From Bacteroidota bacterium (lineage in GTDB: Bacteria; Bacteroidota; Bacteroidia; B-17B0; Aurantibacillaceae): a stretch of 27,495 nucleotides of DNA. The stretch is taken from the NCBI GenBank assembly GCA_023433205.1, contig JAEZDS010000159.1:1-27495 (forward strand). Reading direction: 5' to 3'. The position numbers were made by a program, and so were the translations under genes. The notes beneath the pieces were generated by a model that did no database searches, was not told the origin of the DNA, and saw only the letters and a program-made list of their open reading frames with translations. How positions within the stretch are numbered: the stretch's first letter is position 1; each line of letters starts with the position of its first letter. Shown piece by piece: positions 1-6,811 of this stretch.

Positions 1-111
1 CATTGATGGTTTGTGATCATAAAACGCGGCGGGAAGCTGCAGAGATACAAGGGGGATTGCCAGCAGCAGCAATAAATACATTAGCCGAAAGTGGAATTCA
101 GAGCGTTTCAT
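1..111 (-). CDS. Partial DUF2752-like membrane protein (N-terminus only)
   Basis: The reading frame starts at ATG 111 and runs off the left edge, giving 37 residues. It begins MKRSEFHFRL, followed by a hydrophobic stretch (residues 11-26) and then LPAAFYDHKPSM. A short hydrophobic N-terminus followed by LP-x-x-F-[YF]-D-x-x-x-S fits the start of DUF2752 proteins, whose cysteine-rich CGxTRA region would lie outside the window. The start overlaps the last 14 bases of the TM2 lipoprotein gene, so the two are probably co-transcribed and translationally coupled. TM2 genes next to DUF2752 genes are familiar in Bacteroidota. The open frame and overlap are seen directly; the family call rests on a short stretch and is an inference. 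Confidence 0.55.
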   Translation of the reverse strand, partial: MKRSEFHFRLMYLLLLLAIPLVSLQLPAAFYDHKPSM

Positions 112-835
112 CGTAATCGCCATCATAGGGTCTTAAATTACCTGTTGCTATCAGAATGATATCTACCAATGCTCCAATGCCACACAGGCCTGCAGTGAAT
201 AAATATAGCAGTCCCATGCCGGTGTATCCCAGGTAAAAACGGTGTACACCAAAGGCTCCCAGAAATATGGCCAGGAAAAGCGCAATCAGCTGGCTGCGAC
301 CTGAACCGGATGTTTTTTTCTTTTCAGGCAAAGGCTGTTTTTCCTCAGAGAACAAAGAGTTTGATCCGTTGGGATATTTGATCATAAATATCTCCGTCTT
401 GTATATTGAGAAAACGGGTCCATCGGGATTATTACACTTTTTATAACGTACAATTTCACGACCTATCTCAAGCACTTTTGCGCGAACTTCCTCTCCGTTC
501 TTAAAAATAATTATGTCGCATTCTTCTCCGGGAGAAGATTTAAGAAGCGTATTCTTAAGTTCATGGCGATAAAGGAATGAAGGTGTGCCGGGGTTGGCGC
601 TGTTTAAAATGGTATTGTTTGAGGCAACAGCAACAAACGAGGAGGGGAGAGCGGGTAAAGCGGCAGGCAGGAGTGTTTCCTGAAAATACTTCTGTGCCAG
701 AGGCGGTTTGTGTGCAGATCGGCGCGGGATCTTTTCCACATGAAAACCCCTGAGGTGTACTCTGCGGGTAATGCTGCAGGAGGCAACGATAAAAATGAGG
801 CTGAGTACCAGACAGATTTTTACATTTTTTTTCAT
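98..835 (-). CDS. TM2-domain lipoprotein with shared KVLEI/IKYxNG module
   Basis: A 245-residue lipoprotein. The signal peptide MKKNVKICLVLSLIFIVASC ends in a good lipobox (VASC, Cys20). A basic stretch (TRRVHLRGFHV) and a low-complexity linker follow. Residues about 103-164 form a module with GEEVRAKVLEI, RYKKC, DGP and FMIKYPNGS. A C-terminal TM2 domain (about 182-240) has two membrane helices around GVHRFYLGYTGMGLLYLF. TM2 proteins sit in membranes, but their molecular role is mostly unknown. I chose ATG 835 over the in-frame ATG 868 because a TAnnTTTG promoter element at 857-864 lies inside the longer version and AAAAGGG precedes ATG 835. The middle module and the N-terminal basic motif recur in the lipoprotein at 20046-20834. 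Confidence 0.9.
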   Translation of the reverse strand: MKKNVKICLVLSLIFIVASCSITRRVHLRGFHVEKIPRRSAHKPPLAQKYFQETLLPAALPALPSSFVAVASNNTILNSANPGTPSFLYRHELKNTLLKSSPGEECDIIIFKNGEEVRAKVLEIGREIVRYKKCNNPDGPVFSIYKTEIFMIKYPNGSNSLFSEEKQPLPEKKKTSGSGRSQLIALFLAIFLGAFGVHRFYLGYTGMGLLYLFTAGLCGIGALVDIILIATGNLRPYDGDYDETL

Positions 836-856
836 ATACAACCCTTTTGGGTATTT

Positions 857-864
857 CAAATATA
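857..864 (-). promoter_or_regulatory. -7 promoter element TATATTTG for the TM2 lipoprotein gene
   Basis: TATATTTG on the minus strand matches the Bacteroidota consensus TAnnTTTG exactly and lies 21 bases upstream of ATG 835. No clear -33 TTTG was found. Confidence 0.5.
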
Positions 865-1175
865 ACATTTCGCCAGGAGGACGTGATTTTACCGTTAAGT
901 ACCCGGTTGAGGATTCTTTATAACAAAGGTCTTTGCCGGAAAAAATTTCGTTTTTAGCGAGCTCTTTTGTTGGTTCAGCAAAAAAGCAGGTTAAGGGCTT
1001 AATTCCGCTGTACCTTTACTCCAGCAGCCATTACAACAGTTGGATGTGCAGTGAGAAAGATTGGTGAAGGAAAAACATACGCATCACTGTTAGTGGCAGG
1101 CAGGGCCAGTTCGCCGGCATCAGGAATGAAGCAGAGGGATGGGCGATGGAAAACTGGTACCTGGTAAAAAGAAAT

Positions 1176-1209
1176 AAGCCCTGCTTCGTGTGAGCGGGGC
1201 TTTTTTTAA
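1176..1209 (+). terminator. Rho-independent terminator without an obvious upstream gene
   Basis: AAGCCCTGCT (1176-1185) pairs with AGCGGGGCTT (1193-1202) in a 10-bp stem with one T-G wobble and a 7-base loop, followed by a run of T ending at 1207. The T-tract gives plus-strand polarity, yet all recognisable genes to its left are on the minus strand. Confidence 0.7.
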
Positions 1210-1232
1210 AATTAATTTAAAACAAAGGAACC

Positions 1233-1403
1233 ATGATCGGAATAGTGCAAATAAAAAGGATCGTACAGCTGATAATCATAATAATGTGCACTCTTTTCCT
1301 GTTTAACGGACTAGTTCGTGCCCAAAACAGTAACCCGAATACGCATTCAGTTGATGTAACTGATTACCGCTTATCTCCTTCGCAGCCAGGTTTGTTTCGC
1401 TAA
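1233..1403 (+). CDS. 56-residue secreted mini-protein or truncated gene start
   Basis: ATG 1233 is preceded by AAAGGA at good spacing. The product begins MIGIVQIKRIVQ, has a long hydrophobic core (residues 10-28) and a plausible signal peptidase site VRA|Q, typical of exported Bacteroidota proteins. The mature part would be only 26 residues (beginning QNSNPNTHSV, ending PSQPGLFR). The stop overlaps the end of the marR-like gene on the other strand by four bases. It may be a genuine small secreted peptide or the surviving 5' end of a larger exported protein whose body was deleted. I cannot assign a function. Confidence 0.45.
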   Translation: MIGIVQIKRIVQLIIIIMCTLFLFNGLVRAQNSNPNTHSVDVTDYRLSPSQPGLFR

Positions 1404-1849
1404 CCACGCATCTTATCAAGCAAATCGTTAAGTGTCTGTACTTCTTTATTGCTTAACTTTTTGAAAATCTCTTTTATGGCCTCATCAATATAGTCAAGTC
1501 TTTCCAGTGTTTTCAGGCCCTTGTCGGTTATGCTGAGGTGTACACTGCGCCGGTCTCCGGGACATTCCTTCCTCTCAACGTATTTTTTCTGAACCAGTTT
1601 ATCAACTATTCTTGACGCATCGCTCATGCGATCGAGCATTCGTTCTTTTACAACCTTGAGGGCGCAGGGTGAGGGGTGCTGTCCCCGCAGTATCCTAAGC
1701 ACATTGAACTGCTGGGTAGTTATTTCTGTGCCCTTAAAAAAATCAGCGTAAAACGCACTTAGCCAGTTGCCGGTATAAAGAAGGTTTACTGCAAGTTTCT
1801 GCTGTGGACTCTTAAATGACTTCTGCTGTATTTCCTCCTCAAGTTTCAA
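1400..1849 (-). CDS. MarR-family transcriptional regulator
   Basis: A 149-residue protein of normal MarR length. The winged helix lies at about residues 45-115: LNVLRILRGQ-like helix, a recognition region around DASRIVDKLVQKKYVERK, and the wing CPGDRRSVHLSITDKG, whose D-R-R is the classic MarR wing signature. Flanking helices would form the dimer interface. MarR proteins usually bind short palindromes and are released by small phenolic or oxidised ligands. The start is TTG 1849; I find no in-frame ATG nearby. The YceI gene lies upstream on the same strand, separated by a terminator, so this gene probably has its own promoter as well. The palindromic repeat upstream of yceI is a candidate operator. 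Confidence 0.93.
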   Translation of the reverse strand: MKLEEEIQQKSFKSPQQKLAVNLLYTGNWLSAFYADFFKGTEITTQQFNVLRILRGQHPSPCALKVVKERMLDRMSDASRIVDKLVQKKYVERKECPGDRRSVHLSITDKGLKTLERLDYIDEAIKEIFKKLSNKEVQTLNDLLDKMRG

Positions 1850-1960
1850 TCTGGTGATAAAGCTAAAAATCCTCTCACAAACAAAAAAAATAAAAATTTA
1901 AAGCAGTTCAGAAATACATCCCCTGCTTTTTTTGTTTGATCTGGGAATTGCGAAATTGAT

Positions 1961-1996
1961 AAAAAAGCACGGGGAACCCCCTTGTAAACCCCGTGC
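1961..1996 (-). terminator. Rho-independent terminator after the YceI gene
   Basis: On the minus strand GCACGGGG (1996-1989) pairs perfectly with CCCCGTGC (1974-1967) across a 14-base loop, followed by TTTTTT (1966-1961). It lies just after the YceI stop and before the MarR gene, and should limit read-through between the two. Confidence 0.8.
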
Positions 1997-2009
1997 CTGG
2001 ATGGGCCGG

Positions 2010-2609
2010 CTATCCGGCCTTGTTTAGTTCAATACTTAATGCGAGATCAACTTCCTCGCCAACAGCCACTCCCCCGGCTTCAAGCACCGAGTTCCAGGCC
2101 AGACCAAAGTCTTTACGGTTTAATTTACCTGTTACCCTGAAACCATACTTTGTATTCCCGTATGGATCTTTTACTGTTTGCGCTGCACCAATGGCCAGAA
2201 GCTTCACCTTTTTAGTGACACCATGCATGGTGAGATCGCCTTCCAGTTCGTAGGCTGTTTTACCCTTGCCCGTTGGTTTCATGCTGGTGCTTTTGAATGA
2301 GATATACGGATGTTTATCTGTATCGAAAAAATCGGGACTGCGCAAATGCGCATCGCGCTTTTCGTCATCTGTATCAATAGATGCAGCATCTGCCGAAAAA
2401 GTAATGGCAGCGTTGGTAAAGTCCATGTCGCTTTTCGACAAAGCCTGTCCGTCGAAAACCTTGAACTTGCCTTCGGTTTCTGCCACCATCATGTGGGTTA
2501 CGGCGAAACGAAGTTTTGAATGTGAGGCGTCAACCTTCCAGGTGGTTTGTGATGTTGCCGTGGTGGCGAGCATTAATGATGCTCCTGCTGTAATAAATAG
2601 TTTTTTCAT
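2010..2609 (-). CDS. YceI-family periplasmic protein
   Basis: A 199-residue protein with a signal peptide (MKKLFITAGASLMLATTATS, cleavage before Q). The mature part is a full YceI domain: WKVDASHSKLRFAVTHMMV at its start, the SADAASIDTDDEKRDAHLRSPDFFD region, the KHPYISFKST strand, and LEGDLTMHGVTKKVKL. YceI proteins are lipocalin-like barrels that bind isoprenoid-type lipids in the periplasm; the ligand here is unknown. The core motifs are all present. A TACATTTG promoter element lies 17 bases upstream of ATG 2609, overlapped by a palindromic repeat, and a MarR gene follows, which suggests repression or ligand-responsive control. Confidence 0.95.
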   Translation of the reverse strand: MKKLFITAGASLMLATTATSQTTWKVDASHSKLRFAVTHMMVAETEGKFKVFDGQALSKSDMDFTNAAITFSADAASIDTDDEKRDAHLRSPDFFDTDKHPYISFKSTSMKPTGKGKTAYELEGDLTMHGVTKKVKLLAIGAAQTVKDPYGNTKYGFRVTGKLNRKDFGLAWNSVLEAGGVAVGEEVDLALSIELNKAG

Positions 2610-2626
2610 GGTTATAATATTTATCG

Positions 2627-2634
2627 CAAATGTA
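2627..2634 (-). promoter_or_regulatory. -7 promoter element TACATTTG for the YceI gene
   Basis: An exact TAnnTTTG match on the minus strand, 17 bases upstream of ATG 2609. Its upstream end overlaps the first palindrome of the putative operator. Confidence 0.55.
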
Positions 2635-2665
2635 TGTTATAACATATAATGTTGTTACATATAAT
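2633..2665. promoter_or_regulatory. Putative operator: palindrome with tandem 15-bp repeat
   Basis: TATGTTATAACATA at 2633-2646 is a perfect 14-bp palindrome. A related imperfect one, AATGTTGTTACATA, lies at 2648-2661, centres 15 bp apart. Seen as direct repeats, GTTATAACATATAAT (2636-2650) and GTTGTTACATATAAT (2651-2665) match at 13 of 15 positions. The element overlaps the YceI -7 box and its upstream region, where a bound repressor would block transcription. The nearby MarR protein is the obvious candidate binder, by inference. It could also affect the divergent ABC ATPase gene. Confidence 0.6.
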
Positions 2666-2701
2666 TGTTAAAAGAATTGAAGGTCGCCACAAATACTTCC
2701 T

Positions 2702-2709
2702 TACTTTTG
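2702..2709 (+). promoter_or_regulatory. -7 promoter element TACTTTTG for the ABC ATPase gene
   Basis: An exact TAnnTTTG match only 4 bases before ATG 2714, so the transcript should begin at or very near the start codon. Confidence 0.45.
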
Positions 2710-2713
2710 TACC

Positions 2714-3448
2714 ATGGCGTCATTGATTTCAATCCTTCACTTGCGAAAGGTCTATCAGATTGGTGATGAGGTAATAGAGGCCCTGAAAGATGTGTCGCTT
2801 TCTATTGAGAAGAATGAGTATGTGGCGCTTATGGGACCCTCCGGCAGCGGCAAATCAACACTAATGAATATGCTTGGATGTCTCGACAGCCCAAGTTCAG
2901 GAGAATATATTCTTAACGGTTTGTCGGTAGCGCGAATGAGCGACAACGAGCTGGCAGAGGTGCGCAATAAGCAGATTGGATTTGTATTTCAGACCTTTAA
3001 TTTGCTGCCCCGTGCCAGTACACTTGAGAATGTGGCTCTTCCTCTTGTGTATGCGGGTTTTAGCAAGTCGTCCCGTGAGCGGCGTGCCAGAGAGGTGCTC
3101 GAAAGTGTGGGGCTGGGCAATCGTATGAATCATAAACCCAATGAGTTAAGCGGAGGCCAGCGGCAGAGGGTAGCAATAGCGAGAGCTCTTGTAAACAACC
3201 CGGCCATTATACTGGCCGATGAGCCAACGGGAAATCTCGACAGTAAGACCTCCGTTGAGATCATGGGGCTTTTTGAGGAGATCCACCGCAAGGGAAACAC
3301 CATAATTCTTGTTACGCACGAGGAAGACATAGCGCTTCATGCTCACCGTATTGTGCGATTGAAAGATGGTCTGGTAGAAAGCGACACACAGAATCCAAGG
3401 ATCACCACCTACCGGAACAGGCTGGAGAACATGCAGCAAAATCCCTGA
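2714..3448 (+). CDS. ABC transporter ATP-binding protein, LolD/MacB type
   Basis: A 244-residue ATPase of the family that drives LolCE/MacB/FtsX-like permeases. Seen in order: Walker A GPSGSGKST (41-49), Q-loop Q93 in VFQTFNLLP, signature LSGGQ (145-149), Walker B IILADE (165-170) followed by PTGNLD, and H-loop His202. The PTGNLDS run and the VYQIGDEVIEALKDVSL opening are typical of the MacB/LolD group, which works on lipoproteins, peptides or drugs at the inner membrane. No matching permease gene is in the window, so the partner must be encoded elsewhere. The gene diverges from yceI. All catalytic motifs look intact. The substrate cannot be read from this subunit. Confidence 0.93.
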   Translation: MASLISILHLRKVYQIGDEVIEALKDVSLSIEKNEYVALMGPSGSGKSTLMNMLGCLDSPSSGEYILNGLSVARMSDNELAEVRNKQIGFVFQTFNLLPRASTLENVALPLVYAGFSKSSRERRAREVLESVGLGNRMNHKPNELSGGQRQRVAIARALVNNPAIILADEPTGNLDSKTSVEIMGLFEEIHRKGNTIILVTHEEDIALHAHRIVRLKDGLVESDTQNPRITTYRNRLENMQQNP

Positions 3449-3483
3449 GTTTGCCCGCACAGCAGTGATTGTAAATTGATTGT

Positions 3484-3491
3484 TATTTTTG
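3484..3491 (+). promoter_or_regulatory. -7 promoter element TATTTTTG for the outer-membrane protein gene
   Basis: An exact TAnnTTTG match 6 bases before ATG 3498, again predicting a very short or absent 5' leader. Confidence 0.45.
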
Positions 3492-3497
3492 TGACGA

Positions 3498-4232
3498 ATG
3501 AAATTGCCGTTTCTGTTTACTTTGTTTTGTTCAGTTGCTTTGCGCGCGCAGATCGACACGGCCATAACCGTCCCACTCGTGGCAGTGCATCTTAGCGCCC
3601 AGCTGCCCTATGGTGATATGGCCTCGCGGTATGGTACAAACCTCAATGCCGGGGGATCCTTTCTCATAAAAACTTCATCAAACTGGCTGTTTGGACTGGA
3701 GTCGGGCTATTTGTTCGGTCGCAATGTTAAAGAGGATGTGACCAGTCAAATGAAAAACGACCAGGGTTTTATCATTGACAACGAGGGATTTCCTGCAGAC
3801 CTCAGAATTACCCAACGAGGAATTACCTTTCAACTGGTGGGCGGAAGGGTGTTTAAATTTCTGAGCGTGAACCCCAATTCCGGACCTTTACTGATGTTAG
3901 GGGCAGGTTTTATGCAGCACCATATTAAGCTGTACGACGCCCAGCAGAGAATAGCCGCCGTTGAAGGCGACCTCGTAAAGGGTTATGATCGTTTGAGTGC
4001 GGGTTTCTGCCTTTCACAATTTGTTGGTTATCTGTATTTGAGCAAAAACCGTTATGCAAACTTCTACGCAGGACTGGAATTTTATCACGGCTTTACACGA
4101 AGTGTACGAGGCTTCAACTATGATAAGGGATTGCCTGATACGTCACGGCGCATGGATGGACTCGCCGGGTTTCGCTTCGGCTGGATTCTTCCTTTGTATA
4201 AAAAGAAACCGAATGAGTTTTATTACTACTGA
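3498..4232 (+). CDS. Predicted outer-membrane beta-barrel protein, unknown function
   Basis: A 244-residue exported protein with signal peptide MKLPFLFTLFCSVALRA cleaved before Q18. The mature part alternates polar and hydrophobic residues and is rich in Gly, Tyr and Phe, with repeated barrel-like strands (NWLFGLESGYLFGRNV, GPLLMLGAGFMQHHIKLYD, RYANFYAGLEFYHGF, GLAGFRFGWILPLY). It ends in aromatic residues (EFYYY), as barrel proteins often do. The stop lies 5 bases before waaA, so it is probably transcribed with that gene; this suggests an envelope role but nothing more exact. I do not recognise a named family. Confidence 0.8.
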   Translation: MKLPFLFTLFCSVALRAQIDTAITVPLVAVHLSAQLPYGDMASRYGTNLNAGGSFLIKTSSNWLFGLESGYLFGRNVKEDVTSQMKNDQGFIIDNEGFPADLRITQRGITFQLVGGRVFKFLSVNPNSGPLLMLGAGFMQHHIKLYDAQQRIAAVEGDLVKGYDRLSAGFCLSQFVGYLYLSKNRYANFYAGLEFYHGFTRSVRGFNYDKGLPDTSRRMDGLAGFRFGWILPLYKKKPNEFYYY

Positions 4233-4237
4233 CAATT

Positions 4238-5473
4238 ATGCTGCTTTATAACCTCGCCGTTCGTTCGTACGGCCTGGCGATCCGCACTGCAGCGCTAAGT
4301 AAAACAAAGGCATCGCAATGGGTGGAAGGACGCAAAAACTGGGAGAACCGGCTGCGCGACCAGCTCAGTTCATGGGATGCACAGTCCCGTATCTGGGTAC
4401 ATTGTGCCTCTTACGGGGAATTTGAACAGGGGCGTCCGGTCATTGAAGCACTTAAAAAGAAATATCCGGGACATAAATTGTTGTTGAGTTTTTTTTCTCC
4501 AAGTGGCTACGAAAGTTTTTACAATTGGGAGGGGGCTGATGCTGTTTGTTACCTTCCCCTTGACACTAAGAAGAACGCTGCCACTTTTATCGAGATAGTT
4601 TCCCCTTCGGCTGTGCTCTTTATCAAATATGAGTTCTGGCTCAACTATCTGAATCTGATCAGAAAAAAGAAGATCCCCTGTTACCTGGTTTCTGCTGTTT
4701 TTAAACTACATCACCCCTTCTTTAAATGGTACGGCGCAATATTCAGGCGTTCGCTGCGCACATTTTCCCTTTTATTTATTCAGGATGAACAGTCGGGTAA
4801 TCTGCTGAAAAAGATAAACATCACCAATTTTGAGGTCTGCGGCGACACTCGTTTTGACCGTGTATTGCAGATCAGGGATCAGCTTCAGCCAATACATGAG
4901 ATCGGTTCTTTTAAGGGCGATGCGCAGCTGATAATAGCCGGCAGTACCTGGCCCGATGATGAAGACCTTGTAATTGACGCTTTTAAAAGAATAAGGAATA
5001 ACAGGTTGAAGCTCCTGCTGGTGCCCCACGATATTGATAAAAAGTACATACAGCAAACCGTAGAAAAACTGCAGGGCGCGGCACTCACTTATTCGCTTTT
5101 TACCTCGGGCATTCAGAAACATAGTGAGGTGCTGGTACTCGACACCATGGGGATGCTTGCCAGGTCGTATCATTATGCCGACTGTGCCTATATTGGAGGC
5201 GGCTTTGACGGAGGTTTACATAACAGTCTTGAGGCCGCGGTTTTTGGGGTTCCAGTGACTTTTTTCGGAAACGATTACACAAAATTTAATGAAGCTGTTG
5301 AACTGCTTGCCCTGGGAGCGGCAGAAAATGTGAAAAAATCAGCTGATCTGGCTGCTGCCTGGCAGAGATTTCTTGACAAGGAAAAGAAAAAAAGTGTGGC
5401 CGCAACTCTGGGCAGGTATTTTGAGAAAAACCGCGATAGCACGGCGAGGATAATTTCTCATATTGAGCTTTAA
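4238..5473 (+). CDS. waaA: 3-deoxy-D-manno-octulosonic acid (KDO) transferase
   Basis: A 411-residue GT30 enzyme that transfers KDO from CMP-KDO to the lipid A precursor at the cytoplasmic face of the inner membrane. Seen: an N-terminal anchor region, WVHCASYGEFEQGRPVIEAL, whose Glu61 in GEF matches the family's catalytic base, FIKYEFWLNYL, GDTRFDRV, AGSTWPDDE, and the C-terminal GT-B motif EAAVFGVPVTFFGNDYTKF. The length is normal for the family. It directly follows the outer-membrane protein gene and starts the polysaccharide-related block. The adjacent GT4 gene is convergent. Nothing looks degraded. Confidence 0.97.
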   Translation: MLLYNLAVRSYGLAIRTAALSKTKASQWVEGRKNWENRLRDQLSSWDAQSRIWVHCASYGEFEQGRPVIEALKKKYPGHKLLLSFFSPSGYESFYNWEGADAVCYLPLDTKKNAATFIEIVSPSAVLFIKYEFWLNYLNLIRKKKIPCYLVSAVFKLHHPFFKWYGAIFRRSLRTFSLLFIQDEQSGNLLKKINITNFEVCGDTRFDRVLQIRDQLQPIHEIGSFKGDAQLIIAGSTWPDDEDLVIDAFKRIRNNRLKLLLVPHDIDKKYIQQTVEKLQGAALTYSLFTSGIQKHSEVLVLDTMGMLARSYHYADCAYIGGGFDGGLHNSLEAAVFGVPVTFFGNDYTKFNEAVELLALGAAENVKKSADLAAAWQRFLDKEKKKSVAATLGRYFEKNRDSTARIISHIEL

Positions 5474-5476
5474 GCG

Positions 5477-5568
5477 TAACGCTGCAAACGAAGGTTGTAC
5501 CCAGATTTCAGCAGTTTGCTCAAACTGTCAGGCAGTTATCTTAAAATGGTTCCGGAACCTCAGCGTTA
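5477..5568. repeat. Inverted repeat between convergent waaA and GT4 genes
   Basis: TAACGCTG (5477-5484) and CAGCGTTA (5561-5568) are perfect inverted copies enclosing 76 bases, inside which GGTTCCGGAACC (5548-5559) is a perfect palindrome. No T-tract follows, so this is not a classical terminator, though its place between two convergent stops would suit an RNA-folding end signal. Confidence 0.35.
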
Positions 5569-5587
5569 ATAGCGAGGGCAGCCGCCA

Positions 5588-6730
5588 TCAGAAAGCAGGG
5601 CTTTGTTCCCGCACCGATTTCTCCACCGATTCCCACAGAAGTGCGGCGCTTCTGTCCCAGCTAAAATTATGGCAGCGGGCTCTTCCCCTGGAGATAAGCT
5701 CTTCTCTGAGCTCGCGGTTCTGGTAAACGCGGGCCATTGCAGCGGCAATATCACTAATATTTAAAGGATCAACCAGCAATGCCGCATCTCCTGCCACCTC
5801 AGGCAGGCTGGTAACATTACTGGTTATCACCGGGATTTCAGCTGCCATAGCCTCAATAACCGGAATTCCAAATCCTTCAAAATAAGGGACATAGGTCAGG
5901 GCCAGTGCGGCGGACATTACTTTAGAGAGGTCTTCATCAGATAAACGCTCGGTAAAAATAATGTCATTCTGGTACTCACATTTTTCAATAGTTCTGCGGA
6001 TCTCTTTTAAGCCCCAGAAGCCCGGGCCGGCAAACATGAGTTTTACATCGCTTTTAAGGTTCTTTTTAAAAATGCCGAAAGCTTCAATCAGCCGTTTTAT
6101 ATTCTTGCGTGGGTGCAGGGCTCCCACACAAAGGAAATAAGGTTTTCCATATGAGAATTTAGTTCTGGTTCCCTGTTGCGACCAATCATCTGCAGGTTTA
6201 AAGAACTCGTTTATGCCGTTGTACACAACATCTATTTTGGAAGGATCGATCTTGTAAGTATCTGAAATGTCCTTTTTGCTGAATTCAGAAACAGTGGCAA
6301 TACGTGTGGCTTCTGATGCAAAACGCGGAAAAAAATAGCGGTAGTATTTTGAGGTTAGCCATTTACTGTCGCCGGGGTGATGTTCAAAATTGATGTCGTG
6401 AATCACAGGGAGCTGGCGGCACCGGGCGCCCAGCGATAAAAAGCCATCGGGGGAAAGAAAAAGATCGGGGCGCATTTTATTAAGCAGACTTTTTACACCG
6501 TGCTGAAACCACACATAATAGAGCAGGGGATGCCTTGCGGGTGGAGATAGCACAAGGGGCGTGATATTGTCTGAAAAAATAAACTGCTCGTTAAATGGCC
6601 GGTCGAACAGAAATACAAAATGCGTTTGGGGATTATTGCGGGTGATCCTTTTCAGGGTCTGGAAACTGAACCAGCCCATCCCTTCAAGGCGGTTAGGCAG
6701 CAAAAGCCGCGTGTTTACTACGATCTGCAC
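5588..6730 (-). CDS. Glycosyltransferase family 4 (GT-B fold)
   Basis: A 380-residue cytoplasmic GT4 enzyme moving a sugar from a nucleotide-sugar donor. The N-terminal acceptor half contains PVIHDINFEHHPGD and RIATVSEFSKKDI; the C-terminal donor half has the FLCVGALHPRKNIKRLIEAF strand-turn, and the E-x7-E motif EGFGIPVIEAMAAEIPVITS. I place the start at GTG 6730 (MQIVVNTRLL). The in-frame TTG 6736 lies inside a TAGATTTG promoter element. The gene is divergent from the flippase, and the two may share regulation. Donor and acceptor cannot be read from sequence; the context suggests surface polysaccharide or LPS. Confidence 0.93.
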   Translation of the reverse strand: MQIVVNTRLLLPNRLEGMGWFSFQTLKRITRNNPQTHFVFLFDRPFNEQFIFSDNITPLVLSPPARHPLLYYVWFQHGVKSLLNKMRPDLFLSPDGFLSLGARCRQLPVIHDINFEHHPGDSKWLTSKYYRYFFPRFASEATRIATVSEFSKKDISDTYKIDPSKIDVVYNGINEFFKPADDWSQQGTRTKFSYGKPYFLCVGALHPRKNIKRLIEAFGIFKKNLKSDVKLMFAGPGFWGLKEIRRTIEKCEYQNDIIFTERLSDEDLSKVMSAALALTYVPYFEGFGIPVIEAMAAEIPVITSNVTSLPEVAGDAALLVDPLNISDIAAAMARVYQNRELREELISRGRARCHNFSWDRSAALLWESVEKSVREQSPAF

Positions 6731-6733
6731 GGT

Positions 6734-6741
6734 CAAATCTA
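6734..6741 (-). promoter_or_regulatory. -7 promoter element TAGATTTG for the GT4 gene
   Basis: An exact TAnnTTTG match ending 3 bases before GTG 6730. This supports the GTG start and predicts a leaderless or near-leaderless mRNA. Confidence 0.45.
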
Positions 6742-6772
6742 TGAATTGCCTGGCTCAAACCATAAAAAAAAT

Positions 6773-6780
6773 TATCTTTG
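6773..6780 (+). promoter_or_regulatory. -7 promoter element TATCTTTG for the flippase operon
   Basis: An exact TAnnTTTG match on the plus strand, 31 bases upstream of GTG 6812 and 31 bases from the divergent minus-strand element at 6734-6741. The short space between the GT4 and flippase genes thus carries a back-to-back promoter pair. Confidence 0.5.
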
Positions 6781-6811
6781 CCCGCGCCTGCCACCCGGCA
6801 GACATGGTTCA

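Larger units (their letters stand above)
836..1232. other. Gene-poor stretch between TM2 gene and mini-ORF
   Basis: Besides the promoter element at 857-864 and the terminator at 1176-1209, I see no convincing gene. On the plus strand a frame without an upstream ATG ends at TAA 1165-1167, nine bases before the terminator. Its last 38 codons could start at GTG 1051 (beginning VRKIGEGKTYAS), but I recognise nothing in it. The stretch may hold a decayed gene or a small RNA ending at the terminator. Confidence 0.4.

Noticed and set aside
2004..2019. GGCCGG/CCGGCC hairpin at the end of the YceI gene as a terminator
   Set aside because: It has a 6-bp stem, no T-tract, and includes the stop codon; the stronger GCACGGGG hairpin with six T lies just downstream.
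6620..6811. A longer flippase start at ATG 6620
   Set aside because: It would run through both promoter elements and antisense through the GT4 N-terminus, and the added residues are polar with no membrane helix.
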